A stretch of 64,000 nt of DNA from Paractinoplanes bogorensis (GCF_018829635.1 NZ_JAHKKG010000004.1:434001-498000); one strand, 5' to 3'. Positions 1-7,364 are shown, counted from the stretch's first letter. Made by a program: numbers and translations. The notes: generated by a model from the letters alone, not told the origin.

Positions 1-476
1 TCGGCTTCGCCCACCGCGACGGTTCGCTCCGGCGCGTGCCGGCCTGGCTGGTCACGTTGGCGGCCGTGACCGCCGCCGGTGGGGCTCTCGCTTACGCCCA
101 CGTCACCCCCGGGACCCTGCAGGACCTTCCTTTCCCGTACGCCGTATATCAGCTCGCCTTCGTCCTGGTGCTGCTCCGCTGGAGCCCGCGCATCACCTGG
201 TCCCCGGCCCTGTTCTCGCTGATCAACGCCCGCGCCGTGACGGTCTACCTGTGGAACAACGTGGCGATCGCGCTCTGCTTCCCGGTCGGCGACGTGTTCG
301 AGGCGTGGCGGCTGGGCCAGGCCGGCTACGCCGTGATCGCCCTGGTCCTGCTGGCCAACGCGGTGCTGCTCCTCGGCTGGGTCGAGGACCTGTCCGCCCG
401 GCGGCGCCCCCGCTTCCTGCCCTGGCCGGTCCCGCCCCGAGGCTCCACCAAATTGAGTGTCGTCGTGGCCGGGTAG
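1..476 (+). CDS. Acyltransferase-3-like membrane protein, C-terminal part
   Basis: The frame is open to the left edge, so only about the last 157 residues are visible. They contain four hydrophobic segments, starting with one around WLVTLAAVTAAGGALAYA, and end in a basic, proline-rich tail. The segment AVTVYLWNNVAIAL resembles the YLW-type membrane helix near the end of acyltransferase-3 (OafA/NodX-type) O-acyltransferases, which acetylate sugars or antibiotics at the membrane. The N-terminal catalytic histidine region is outside the window, so the family call is tentative. It ends 17 bases before the next gene on the same strand. Confidence 0.55.
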   Translation, partial: GFAHRDGSLRRVPAWLVTLAAVTAAGGALAYAHVTPGTLQDLPFPYAVYQLAFVLVLLRWSPRITWSPALFSLINARAVTVYLWNNVAIALCFPVGDVFEAWRLGQAGYAVIALVLLANAVLLLGWVEDLSARRRPRFLPWPVPPRGSTKLSVVVAG

Positions 477-493
477 CGGGCTATAAACCAGCG

Positions 494-1273
494 ATGAGCG
501 AGGAGACGCTGGCCGGCGGCAACACGGTGGGTGCGGTGCGGATCGGGGAGGTGGTCCACAAGCGGGCCTCGCCGTGGACGCCGACGGTGCATGCGGTGCT
601 GCGGCATCTCGAGGAGGCCGGCTTCGACGGGGCGCCGCGGGCCCTGGGCTTCGACGAGCAGGGCCGCGAGATGCTCACCTACCTGCCCGGCGAGACCGCG
701 GGCGGCCGGTTCCCGTGGCCGGCGTGGGCGTTCACCGACCCGATGCTGGTCCAGGTCGGGCAGTGGCTGCGGCGGGTCCACGACGTGACGGCCGGGTTCG
801 TGCCGCCGCCGGGGGAGCGCTGGTTCGCCGCGGGCAGTCCGGCGATGGGGCCCGGTCTGATCGTCGGGCATCAGGACGCGGCGCCCTACAACGCCGCCGT
901 GGTCGACGGCGAGCGGCTGGCCGGGTTCTTCGACTGGGACACTGCCGGGCCGTCGACCCGCGAGTTCGACCTGGCGTTCGCGGCACTGTGGTGGGTGCCG
1001 CTGGTGACGCCGGAGGTGGCCGAGGGGCTGGGCTTCCACGACCCGGACGACCGGTCGCGCCGGCTGCACCTGCTGCTCGACGCGTACGGGTGGGAGGGTG
1101 ACCGGCACGCGTTCGGCGAGACGATCGTGCGGCGGGCGCGCCGGCAGGCCGCGGGCATGCGGGAGATGGCTGACGCGGGCGATCCGGCCGCGCTCGCGCT
1201 GTTGCCGGTGGCCGGCTACATCGAGGACGCCGCCGACGACGTCGAGACGTTCCCGGCCGAGTTCTGGGGCTGA
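494..1273 (+). CDS. Aminoglycoside phosphotransferase (APH) family protein
   Basis: This 259-residue protein has the phosphotransferase signature. The catalytic-loop equivalent is GHQDAAPYN (an H-x-D-x4-N pattern near residues 124-132), followed by the metal-binding FDWDTAG. APH/choline-kinase-like folds of this size phosphorylate small hydroxylated molecules, but sequence alone does not identify the substrate. The frame is open further upstream; ATG 494 is chosen because the upstream extension is arginine-rich out-of-frame readthrough of the preceding gene and the conserved N-terminus begins at MSEETLAGG. It could follow the acyltransferase gene in one transcript. Resistance to an aminoglycoside cannot be claimed. 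Confidence 0.75.
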   Translation: MSEETLAGGNTVGAVRIGEVVHKRASPWTPTVHAVLRHLEEAGFDGAPRALGFDEQGREMLTYLPGETAGGRFPWPAWAFTDPMLVQVGQWLRRVHDVTAGFVPPPGERWFAAGSPAMGPGLIVGHQDAAPYNAAVVDGERLAGFFDWDTAGPSTREFDLAFAALWWVPLVTPEVAEGLGFHDPDDRSRRLHLLLDAYGWEGDRHAFGETIVRRARRQAAGMREMADAGDPAALALLPVAGYIEDAADDVETFPAEFWG

Positions 1274-1309
1274 CCGCACCCGGACCGTCGTCAGATCTGA
1301 CACGTAGCG

Positions 1310-1326
1310 CCAGAGCGGCACTCTGG
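1310..1326 (+). terminator. Short hairpin after the phosphotransferase gene
   Basis: CCAGAG and CTCTGG form a perfect 6-bp stem with a 5-base loop, 36 bases after the stop codon. There is no T tract, which is common for actinomycete terminators, so this is a possible terminator only. Confidence 0.3.
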
Positions 1327-1368
1327 AGTAACGCTCAGCCTTCCTGGGCGTATCGTTTGCCATATCGC

Positions 1369-1419
1369 GACCAGACCGGTTTGTCCGTTTTGTGGGAGGT
1401 CTGGTCAGCCTTGGACAAA
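1369..1419 (+). promoter_or_regulatory. Two interleaved inverted repeats ahead of the 2OG oxygenase
   Basis: GACCAGACC (1369-1377) is perfectly complementary to GGTCTGGTC (1398-1406). TTTGTCC (1380-1386) is perfectly complementary to GGACAAA (1413-1419). The arms alternate A5'-B5'-A3'-B3', which is the topology of an H-type RNA pseudoknot. The element ends 9 bases before the GGAGG ribosome-binding site (about 1429-1433) of the GTG start at 1439. It could be an RNA control element or two overlapping protein operators. Confidence 0.45.
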
Positions 1420-1438
1420 TCGATCAGCGGAGGTTTGC

Positions 1439-2434
1439 GTGTCCGACATTGTGGCGCGTCCCATCACCAGGGTGCCACTCTCGCCGGCGGACGGGGTGGC
1501 CGTCCGGGGGCTGGCCGGCCGAGTGGCGTCCGAGCTGTCCGACCTCGAGCCGCGGAGTCGGCTCCACCGCATCGCCCTGCTGTCCCAGGAGTTGCCGGTC
1601 ACGCTCCGGCGGACGCTGGTCGACTTCCGCCTCGGCGGCGACGGCGGCCTCGTGCTGTCGGGTCTGCCGATCGTGGACGCCGACCTCGGTTCCAGCCCGC
1701 CGGTGACGTCGGCGCCGCCGCGCGGCGGCGAGCTCGCGCGCATCGACGCCATGCTGCTCCTGCTCGCGTCGTTTCTCGGCTACCCGGTATCGCAGGCCGG
1801 TGTGGACGGCGGGCGCCTGATCCGAGACGTCAGCCCGCTTCCGGGCGATGAGACCACTCAGCTCGGATCCAGTTCGGCCGGGGAACTGATGTGGCACAAC
1901 GAAGATGCCTACCATCCGCTGCGTCCGGATTGGATCATCCTGTTCTGCCTGCGCAATCCGGACCGCACAGCGACGAGCTTCGCGCGCATCGAGGACATTC
2001 CGATCGACGAGTCCACCCGCTCGCTGCTCGGTCAACCCCTGTTCCGGATCGAACCGGACTCTTCGAACACCGCCAGTTTGCCCGCGGCGGAGCCGCCGGC
2101 GGTGGCCGTGCTCACCGGGGACCCGCAGCGTCCTCAGGTCCGGCTGGATCCCGCGTTCATGGCACGATCCGCCGGTGGTGACGAGGCCGGCGACGCCCTC
2201 GAGACCGTGATCAAAGCCGTGGACCGGCGTCTGCAGGACGTGTCGCTCGCGCCGGGGGAGATCATGATCATCGACAATCTCCACACGGTGCACGGGCGAC
2301 GTCCCTTCAGTGCGCGATACGACGGCCGCGACCGATGGCTGCGGGTGGTGCACGCGGCGGCCGACCTACGCCGGTCCGAGGGGCTCCGGAGCGGTGATCA
2401 CGGCCGGGCCATTCTCGCGGAGGTCGGCCGGTGA
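1439..2434 (+). CDS. Fe(II)/2-oxoglutarate oxygenase, arginine/asparagine beta-hydroxylase (clavaminate synthase-like) type
   Basis: This 331-residue protein carries the H-x-E metal motif in WHNEDAYH (around residues 151-158) and a distal histidine plus 2OG-binding arginine in the C-terminal segment VHGRRPF...DRWLRVVH. This layout, including the NPD-RTATS segment after the metal motif and the DNLHTVHGR box, is that of VioC/AsnO-type enzymes that hydroxylate free amino acids, usually arginine or asparagine, for non-ribosomal peptides. The GTG start is supported by GGAGG six bases upstream. No peptide synthetase is nearby, so the product is unknown. Its last 69 bases overlap the convergent membrane-protein gene. 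Confidence 0.8.
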   Translation: MSDIVARPITRVPLSPADGVAVRGLAGRVASELSDLEPRSRLHRIALLSQELPVTLRRTLVDFRLGGDGGLVLSGLPIVDADLGSSPPVTSAPPRGGELARIDAMLLLLASFLGYPVSQAGVDGGRLIRDVSPLPGDETTQLGSSSAGELMWHNEDAYHPLRPDWIILFCLRNPDRTATSFARIEDIPIDESTRSLLGQPLFRIEPDSSNTASLPAAEPPAVAVLTGDPQRPQVRLDPAFMARSAGGDEAGDALETVIKAVDRRLQDVSLAPGEIMIIDNLHTVHGRRPFSARYDGRDRWLRVVHAAADLRRSEGLRSGDHGRAILAEVGR

Positions 2435-3370
2435 CGCGTTGAGCCAGAGCTCCTCGAACCGTTCGACGCGATGCCGCGCCGTCTCCTCGTTCAGGACCAT
2501 CCGTGTGGTGAGCCGCCAGGGTGCGCCGGGTGTTCCCTGCCGGGTCACCGGCGTGGTGTCGTAGCAGATCTGTTCGTCGAAGATGACGAAGTCGAACAGT
2601 CCACCGTCCTGCGCGGCCGCACTGCCGTCGCTCAGTCGCACATCGACCCCGGCGCTGCGTTGCATCTGCAGAATCCGGCGCAGCTCCGGATCAGTCATGA
2701 GCGTCGGCGACTCGATGATGAAGATGCGCCGGATGGTCACGCCGCGCCGGACGGCCGCCTTCTGGAGTTCGAGATAGCGGGCCCCGAGATCACTGAACCA
2801 GAAGCCGGCCTCGAAACCGACGTCGTTCGCGTTCACGGTCGCCCAGCTGGTGGCCAGCAGGGACGTGTTCGTGCCGCGGGTCAGCGCCAGCAGATACTCC
2901 CGGTCCTCGCCGTCGTAGAAGAGCTCGTGACCGTCGGAGAGCGCCTGGAGCGTCTCGGCCAAGCGCCGTGTCTCGCTGCCGGCCAGGAACTGAACGAGCG
3001 GTGGAGCCGCCGGCGTGATGTGCCCCGACCGGCGGATCACCTGCTTGAGCAGCTCACGCCGGACCGCGGACTGGTCGATCTCGGCCAGCAGTTCGGTCGC
3101 TTCGTCGACACTCTCGAAACCCTGCGCGACCAGACCGCGGAGTTCCCGGATCTCGTCGCGCCGGACCCGGTCGGCCTCGTCGTTACGGCGTTCGAGTTCG
3201 GCCAGATACTGCACGAGCAGGGTGACGCCGCCGATCAGGACGGTCACGATCACCTGCTCGGCCAGGCTGATGTCCAGCGCCTTCTCGAACAGCCCGGTGA
3301 TGCTGAAGCTGAGCAGTCCGGCCAGCAGGGTCCAGCTGATCTTTCCCACGAGATTCGTGCCGCGACTCAT
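2366..3370 (-). CDS. Uncharacterised membrane-anchored protein with a possible phospholipase D-like C-terminal fold
   Basis: I do not recognise a named family for this 334-residue protein. Near the N-terminus are two membrane helices (around LLAGLLSFSITGLF and VIVTVLIGGVTLLVQYL), then a charged helical linker rich in E/R, likely coiled-coil. A cytosolic alpha/beta domain of about 190 residues follows, with LLATSWATVN, a long EAGFWFSDLGARYLEL helix and a late DFVIFDEQ strand. The strand order recalls PLD-like sensor domains, but no HKD motif is present, so that is inference. ATG 3370 is chosen because the frame upstream runs into DUF4291 coding sequence. It is the last gene of the minus-strand run from the ECF operon, 53 bases after DUF4291. 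Confidence 0.6.
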   Translation of the reverse strand: MSRGTNLVGKISWTLLAGLLSFSITGLFEKALDISLAEQVIVTVLIGGVTLLVQYLAELERRNDEADRVRRDEIRELRGLVAQGFESVDEATELLAEIDQSAVRRELLKQVIRRSGHITPAAPPLVQFLAGSETRRLAETLQALSDGHELFYDGEDREYLLALTRGTNTSLLATSWATVNANDVGFEAGFWFSDLGARYLELQKAAVRRGVTIRRIFIIESPTLMTDPELRRILQMQRSAGVDVRLSDGSAAAQDGGLFDFVIFDEQICYDTTPVTRQGTPGAPWRLTTRMVLNEETARHRVERFEELWLNASPADLRENGPAVITAPEPLGPA

Positions 3371-3423
3371 CGGTATCCTCTCCGACCCGATGGTATCGAC
3401 GGACACGAAATGTTGCCGGACGA

Positions 3424-4017
3424 CTACCTTCCGCGATATTCGATCGCAGGATACGGCGTCTCCGGCGGGAGCAGGCTTGCGGCGGTGGCCAGGTCGCCCG
3501 CCTTCACGTGGGTGTGGATGGTGCGGGCCAGTTCGGTCACGTCGGTGATGCTCGTCGTCCACTCGTCGGCGTAGCGGTCGGCGGCCTCGCCGGACAGGCC
3601 CAGCTGCAGCGAACGGTGGGGGAGCGGCCGCAGGTGCAGGTCGCGCTCCGGGTCCCACTGCACGCGTACGGGGGAAGCCTTGGACTCTTTCTGCCAAGCG
3701 GCCCGCGACTCGTGCACGTCGCGGCTGTAGTGACTCAGCACGGCTCGGGACAGGGCCCACTCGAAACCGTCGCGGCGGATCGTGATGGCCAGCACGTGTT
3801 CCTGGCCGGGCTTGGTGGCCCAGCCGCAGCGGTACATCATCCAGCGGAACGACGGCTTCACCCAGGTCATCCGGCCCCGCTTGAACGGGGGCACGAAGCG
3901 GCCGGCGGCGAGCGCGGGAAGGGCGATCGCCGGGGAGTAGGCCTGGTAGACGGTGACGGTGGAATCGTCGTACGTGGCGCGGATCTGGTGGTAGGGAACG
4001 TCTTGCATAATCGCCAT
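3424..4017 (-). CDS. DUF4291 family protein
   Basis: This 197-residue protein contains the DUF4291 hallmarks in order: ATYDDSTVTVYQAYSP, PPFKRGRMTWVKPSF, WMMYRCGWATKPGQEHVL, then the R-F-E segment before SRDVHESRAAW. Function is unknown across the family. The frame is open far upstream through the HD gene; the start is set at the first of two nearby ATGs (4017, with 4008 as alternative) because the conserved region begins immediately after. It lies 23 bases downstream of the HD-protein gene and probably belongs to the same transcript. Confidence 0.8.
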   Translation of the reverse strand: MAIMQDVPYHQIRATYDDSTVTVYQAYSPAIALPALAAGRFVPPFKRGRMTWVKPSFRWMMYRCGWATKPGQEHVLAITIRRDGFEWALSRAVLSHYSRDVHESRAAWQKESKASPVRVQWDPERDLHLRPLPHRSLQLGLSGEAADRYADEWTTSITDVTELARTIHTHVKAGDLATAASLLPPETPYPAIEYRGR

Positions 4018-4040
4018 GATCCCGTGCCCGGCAAGCGAAT

Positions 4041-4616
4041 TCAGCGCAGCTCGTGGCCGTAGCGGGTGGCCAGGCCGGCGAGAGCAGGCTCGCCGTAGCG
4101 GGCGACAAGGGCGGCGAACCGGGCCGCCGGGGCCGGGCCGAAGCGGGCCACGGAGACCGCGTACGACGAGGCCGTCACGAAGCGCGGCGGGGTCGTCTTG
4201 CTGTGGAACTTGTCGGCGTACATGACGATCTCCTCCTCGGGCGTCTCGGCCAGATAGTCGCCGGGTGGGAGCGGCAGGCCCTGGGTCTCGATGTCGGCGC
4301 GGGTCAGGCCGGCGCCGGTGTGGTGCGAGCAGAAGCGGGCCAGCTCCTCGGGCACCCCGGCCTCGGTCAGCAGCTCGTGACCGAGGATGCCGTGGCGCAG
4401 ATACGACTCGCCGGGGGCCAGACGGTAGACGCCGATGTCGTGCAGGAGAGCCCCGGCCTGCACCAGGGAGTCGCCCGGCGCGAACTGCCCGGCGATCTCG
4501 GCCACGATGCGGCAGTGGGTCCACACCAGATCGAGGGCGGCTTCACTGGGGGCGTGACGCTCGTGGAGGTCGCGGATCCACTTCACGCGAGGCGGGCGAC
4601 CGGGTTGAAACTTCAC
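4041..4616 (-). CDS. HD-domain (phosphohydrolase-like) protein
   Basis: This protein of about 191 residues has an HD-fold core: a first histidine in THCRIVAEIA, the central LLHDIGVY, a downstream HH in FCSHHTGAG and an aspartate in MYADKFHS. These are the metal ligands typical of HD phosphohydrolases acting on nucleotides or phosphoesters. Two in-frame GTG codons (4616 and 4586) are possible starts because a 30-bp duplication has copied the junction with the ATPase gene. The 4616 GTG overlaps the ATPase stop as GTGA, giving translational coupling. The 4586 GTG (VKWIRDLHERH) is probably the ancestral start. The substrate is unknown. Confidence 0.75.
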   Translation of the reverse strand: MKFQPGRPPRVKWIRDLHERHAPSEAALDLVWTHCRIVAEIAGQFAPGDSLVQAGALLHDIGVYRLAPGESYLRHGILGHELLTEAGVPEELARFCSHHTGAGLTRADIETQGLPLPPGDYLAETPEEEIVMYADKFHSKTTPPRFVTASSYAVSVARFGPAPAARFAALVARYGEPALAGLATRYGHELR

Positions 4617-4640
4617 GCGGGGCGGGCGACCGGGTTGAAA
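4581..4640. repeat. 30-bp tandem duplication spanning an ATPase stop / HD start junction
   Basis: The copies at 4581-4610 and 4611-4640 differ at one base (A/G at the tenth position). Each copy contains the complement of GTGA, so each carries an ATPase-frame TGA overlapping an HD-frame GTG. The unit length is divisible by three, so the HD frame stays open through it. Confidence 0.9.
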
Positions 4641-5371
4641 CCGAACGGCAGCTCGAGCCGGTGCGCGTGCAGCAGCTCCTCGTCGGCCAGCACGTCGCGG
4701 GTGGGGGCGTCGGCGACGATGCGACCGGCGTCCAGGATGACCGAGCGGGGGCACAGCTGCAGGGCGTACGGGAGATCGTGGGTCACCATCAGAACCGTGA
4801 CCGGCAGCGGTTCGAGGATCTGGGCGAGCTCGCGGCGGCTGGCCGGGTCGAGGTTGGACGACGGCTCGTCCAGCACCAGGATCTCCGGGCGCATGGCGAG
4901 CACGGTGGCCACCGCGACCCGGCGGCGCTGACCGAACGACAGGTGGTGCGGCACCTGGTCGCGATGCTCGCTCATGCCGACGGCGGCGAGGGCCTCGTCG
5001 ACGCGTACGCGAAGCTCGTCACCGCGGACGCCCAGATTCTGCGGCCCGAAGGCGACATCCTCGGCCACGGTCGGCATGAACAGCTGGTCGTCCGGATCTT
5101 GGAAGACGATGCCGACGCGGCGGCGGATCTCGGCCAGGGCGGCCCGGTCGGCCGGATTCACCCGGGCGCCGGCCACCTCGATCGTGCCCGGACCGCCGTG
5201 CAGGATGCCGTTGAGGTGCAGCACCAGCGTGGTCTTGCCGGCGCCGTTCGGGCCGAGCAGCGCGACCCGCTCGCCCGCGGCCAGGGTCAGGTCGATGCCG
5301 TGCAGCACCCCGGTGCCGTCCGGGTAGTCGAAGTGCAGCCCCGCGATGCGTAAGGCCGGCGTCTCGGTCAT
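4613..5371 (-). CDS. cbiO: ECF transporter ATPase CbiO/NikO
   Basis: This 252-residue ABC ATPase has Walker A GPNGAGKTT, Q-loop FQDPDDQLF, signature LSFGQRRR, Walker B ILVLDEPSSNLD and the H-loop VTHD. The QDPDDQLF version of the Q-loop is characteristic of energy-coupling-factor ATPases of metal and vitamin importers. Its ATG overlaps the CbiQ stop as ATGA, and its TGA overlaps the HD-protein GTG. It should power import through the CbiQ/CbiM membrane complex, with nickel or cobalt as cargo. The last codons lie in a tandem duplication. Confidence 0.9.
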   Translation of the reverse strand: MTETPALRIAGLHFDYPDGTGVLHGIDLTLAAGERVALLGPNGAGKTTLVLHLNGILHGGPGTIEVAGARVNPADRAALAEIRRRVGIVFQDPDDQLFMPTVAEDVAFGPQNLGVRGDELRVRVDEALAAVGMSEHRDQVPHHLSFGQRRRVAVATVLAMRPEILVLDEPSSNLDPASRRELAQILEPLPVTVLMVTHDLPYALQLCPRSVILDAGRIVADAPTRDVLADEELLHAHRLELPFGFNPVARPA

Positions 5372-6132
5372 GATCCGATTGTGGCAGCCAGCGCGATTCC
5401 CGCCGTAGCCACGGGCAGCGCCGCCGCCGTGATCCACTGCCGGGCCGGGGCGCGGCCCTCGTCGGCGTGCGGGAGCCGCCCCGCGTAACCGCGCGAGACC
5501 ATGGCGAGATAAACCCTTTCCCCCCGCTCGTACGCCCGCAGGAACAGCGCCCCGATACTGACGGCGAACGCCTTGACCTGCCACAGGAAGCGCGGGTCGT
5601 AGCCGCGGGACAACCGGGCGATCCGCATCCGGCGGGCGTCGTCGGCCAGCACGTCGAGGTAGCGCAGCATGAACGTGGCGATCTGGGTGAACACGGTCGG
5701 GCAGCGCAGCCGGTCAAGGCCCAGGATCAGGTCACGCATCGTGGTCGTGGCCGCCAGCAGCAGCGACGCCAGCACGCCGAGGGTGCCCTTGGCGAAGATG
5801 TTCCACGCGCCGTGCAGGCCGTCGAGCGACAGCGACAGGCCGAGCCAGTCGATGCGTTCGCCCTGGCCGGCGAACGGGAGCGCGACAGCCAGGAGCACGA
5901 AGGGGAGCTCGATGGTGGCCCGCTTGGCCAGCCACAGGGCGGGGACGCGGGCGGCGATCGCCACCACGGCCAGCAACACGGCGTAGCCGGCGAAGGCCCA
6001 GAATTCCGTACGGGGGGTGACCACCACGATGATCGTGAACAGCAGGACGGCCGAGATCTTGACCTCGGGGGCGAGGCGGTGGATCGGGCTCTGCTTGTCC
6101 AGGTGCAGCGGGTGGGCGTGGCCGGCGCCCAT
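5368..6132 (-). CDS. cbiQ: ECF transporter transmembrane component CbiQ/NikQ
   Basis: This 254-residue integral membrane protein begins MGAGHAHPLHLD, with the SPIHRLAPEVKI segment that opens CbiQ-type T components. Several hydrophobic helices follow. The cytoplasmic coupling motifs have the A-R-G form: ARLSRGYDPRF and the later AMVSRGYAGRLP. These couple to the ATPase. Its start overlaps the preceding stop by one base (TAATG), and its stop overlaps CbiO, so the operon is tightly coupled. Confidence 0.88.
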   Translation of the reverse strand: MGAGHAHPLHLDKQSPIHRLAPEVKISAVLLFTIIVVVTPRTEFWAFAGYAVLLAVVAIAARVPALWLAKRATIELPFVLLAVALPFAGQGERIDWLGLSLSLDGLHGAWNIFAKGTLGVLASLLLAATTTMRDLILGLDRLRCPTVFTQIATFMLRYLDVLADDARRMRIARLSRGYDPRFLWQVKAFAVSIGALFLRAYERGERVYLAMVSRGYAGRLPHADEGRAPARQWITAAALPVATAGIALAATIGS

Positions 6133-6467
6133 TACGCGTCCGTCCTGGTGCGTCGGCGCGTTACCCAGAACAGTCCCGCGCCGAGTCCGAATGTGATCAG
6201 CACCCCGGTCGTGCCGGCCACGAACTTCGAGAGGAAACCGTCGCCGCCGTAGTCGGCCAGCGGCGAGCCGCCCAGCTGATGTGCGCTCTCCTGCTGGGCG
6301 ATGCAGTGCCCACCGGTGATCTCACCCTCGGCATTGAAGGTGCACCCCTCGCGGGCGGTGGCGTCCAGCCCGTCCGGGCTCGACGACGCGAAGTTGCTCA
6401 CCACGCCGGCCAGCAGCAGGGCCACCAGCAGCCCACCGGCCAGGAACCAGCCGAGCTTCCGGTTCAT
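6132..6467 (-). CDS. PDGLE-domain (CbiN-like) small transporter component
   Basis: This 111-residue protein has an N-terminal membrane helix (LGWFLAGGLLVALLLAGVV), then SSPDGLDATAREG (a PDGLE-type box), an external loop, and a second helix ending in a basic tail (WVTRRRTRTDA). This two-helix layout is that of CbiN/NikN accessory subunits of nickel/cobalt ECF importers. It sits between CbiM and CbiQ with four- and one-base overlaps. It lies within the metal-transport operon. Confidence 0.82.
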   Translation of the reverse strand: MNRKLGWFLAGGLLVALLLAGVVSNFASSSPDGLDATAREGCTFNAEGEITGGHCIAQQESAHQLGGSPLADYGGDGFLSKFVAGTTGVLITFGLGAGLFWVTRRRTRTDA

Positions 6468-7141
6468 GCGTTCACCTCGACCGACGCCTGCTTCCGGAAC
6501 CGCCGCAACGCGTACACCAAATCAGGTCTGACCCGGGCCACCGTGGCGACTGTGGTGGCCGCGATCAGCCCCTCACCGATGCCGATCAGCACGTGGACGC
6601 CGGCCATCGTGCCCGACACCCAGGGCAGCGACAGCTCGGTGGTGCCACCCAGTGCGTACTCGAGAACGAACCCCTGCGACGCCACCACGACGCTGACCAC
6701 GCTGGCGATGAAGGCGGTCGCGGCCAGCCCCCGGGCGTTGCGCGGCAGGACCCGCAGCAGGCCCGCCACCAGCAGATATCCGGCCGCCGTGCCGAGCAGC
6801 GCCATGTTCGTGATGTTGAGGCCGAGCGCGGTGAGCCCGCCGTCGGCGAAGAGCAGGCACTGCACGATCAGCACCGTCGCCACGCAGAGCGCACCGACCC
6901 ACGGCCCGACCAGGATCACCGCCAGCGTGCCGCCGAGCAGGTGTCCCGAGACGCCCGGCAGCACCTGGAAGTTCAGCATCTGCACGGCGAAGATGAACGC
7001 CGCCACCAGGCCGGCCATCGGGGCCAGCCGCTCGTCGAGGTCGTTGCGGGCCTTGCGCACGCAGAACGCCAGGGCGGCCACCGCGAGCACCGCGAACACC
7101 GCCGACACCGGACCGTCCACGATCCCGTTGGCGATGTGCAT
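6464..7141 (-). CDS. cbiM: Nickel/cobalt ECF substrate-specific component CbiM/NikM
   Basis: From ATG 7141 the protein has 225 residues and begins MHIANGIVDG. CbiM/NikM proteins start M-H-I/M because the N-terminal amine and His2 bind the metal. GGAG lies nine bases upstream of this ATG. An earlier in-frame ATG at 7156 would add METTA and bury the metal site, so 7141 is preferred. The conserved LNFQVLPGVSGHLLGGTLA segment (His in SGHL) and the C-terminal GIGEGLI box are present. It is first in the operon, directly downstream of a Nur-like box, which favours nickel over cobalt as substrate. Confidence 0.87.
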   Translation of the reverse strand: MHIANGIVDGPVSAVFAVLAVAALAFCVRKARNDLDERLAPMAGLVAAFIFAVQMLNFQVLPGVSGHLLGGTLAVILVGPWVGALCVATVLIVQCLLFADGGLTALGLNITNMALLGTAAGYLLVAGLLRVLPRNARGLAATAFIASVVSVVVASQGFVLEYALGGTTELSLPWVSGTMAGVHVLIGIGEGLIAATTVATVARVRPDLVYALRRFRKQASVEVNA

Positions 7142-7163
7142 CGCCGTCGTCTCCATGCCACGC

Positions 7164-7191
7164 AGCATATGAGTATCGAGTGCTGTTGCAA
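7164..7191 (-). promoter_or_regulatory. Putative promoter of the nickel/cobalt transporter operon
   Basis: On the minus strand, TTGCAA (complement of 7186-7191) and TATGCT (complement of 7164-7169) are separated by 16 bases, a good sigma-70-type -35/-10 pair. Transcription would start near 7157, leaving a leader of about 16 bases to ATG 7141. The -35 hexamer is one half of the Nur-like box. Confidence 0.5.
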
Positions 7192-7202
7192 AGTGTTGGC
7201 AA
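7186..7202. promoter_or_regulatory. Nur-like (nickel-responsive Fur-family) box
   Basis: TTGCAA-N5-TGGCAA matches the Nur consensus TTGCAA-N5-TTGCAA at 11 of 12 positions, as I recall it from Streptomyces. It covers the -35 element of the CbiM promoter, as expected for repression by nickel-loaded Nur. No cobalamin riboswitch is visible in the gap. The rest of 7203-7364 shows nothing further recognisable. Confidence 0.6.
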
Positions 7203-7364
7203 TTGAACATCAAGATCGGGATGTCCCGGCGGGGCGGTGGGTGACGGACCGCCGCTCCCGCGGGGACCGCGCCGTGCCCCGCTGGCCGCTGGCGCGTCCA
7301 GAACGCGGGGCGCGTCACGGCGACGTGCGTGAGTGGTTGCGCCCCAAGGCGGGATCATCGGCGC

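Noticed and set aside
494..1273. A defined antibiotic-resistance gene
   Set aside because: Motifs show the APH fold only; many members act on unrelated metabolites, so no resistance claim is made.
3371..4108. Long in-frame extension of the minus-strand membrane-protein gene
   Set aside because: It runs out of frame through the DUF4291 gene; the real N-terminus begins before the first membrane helix at 3370.
7142..7364. Cobalamin riboswitch upstream of cbiM
   Set aside because: No B12-box-like word and too little leader: the best promoter puts the transcript start about 16 bases before the chosen ATG.
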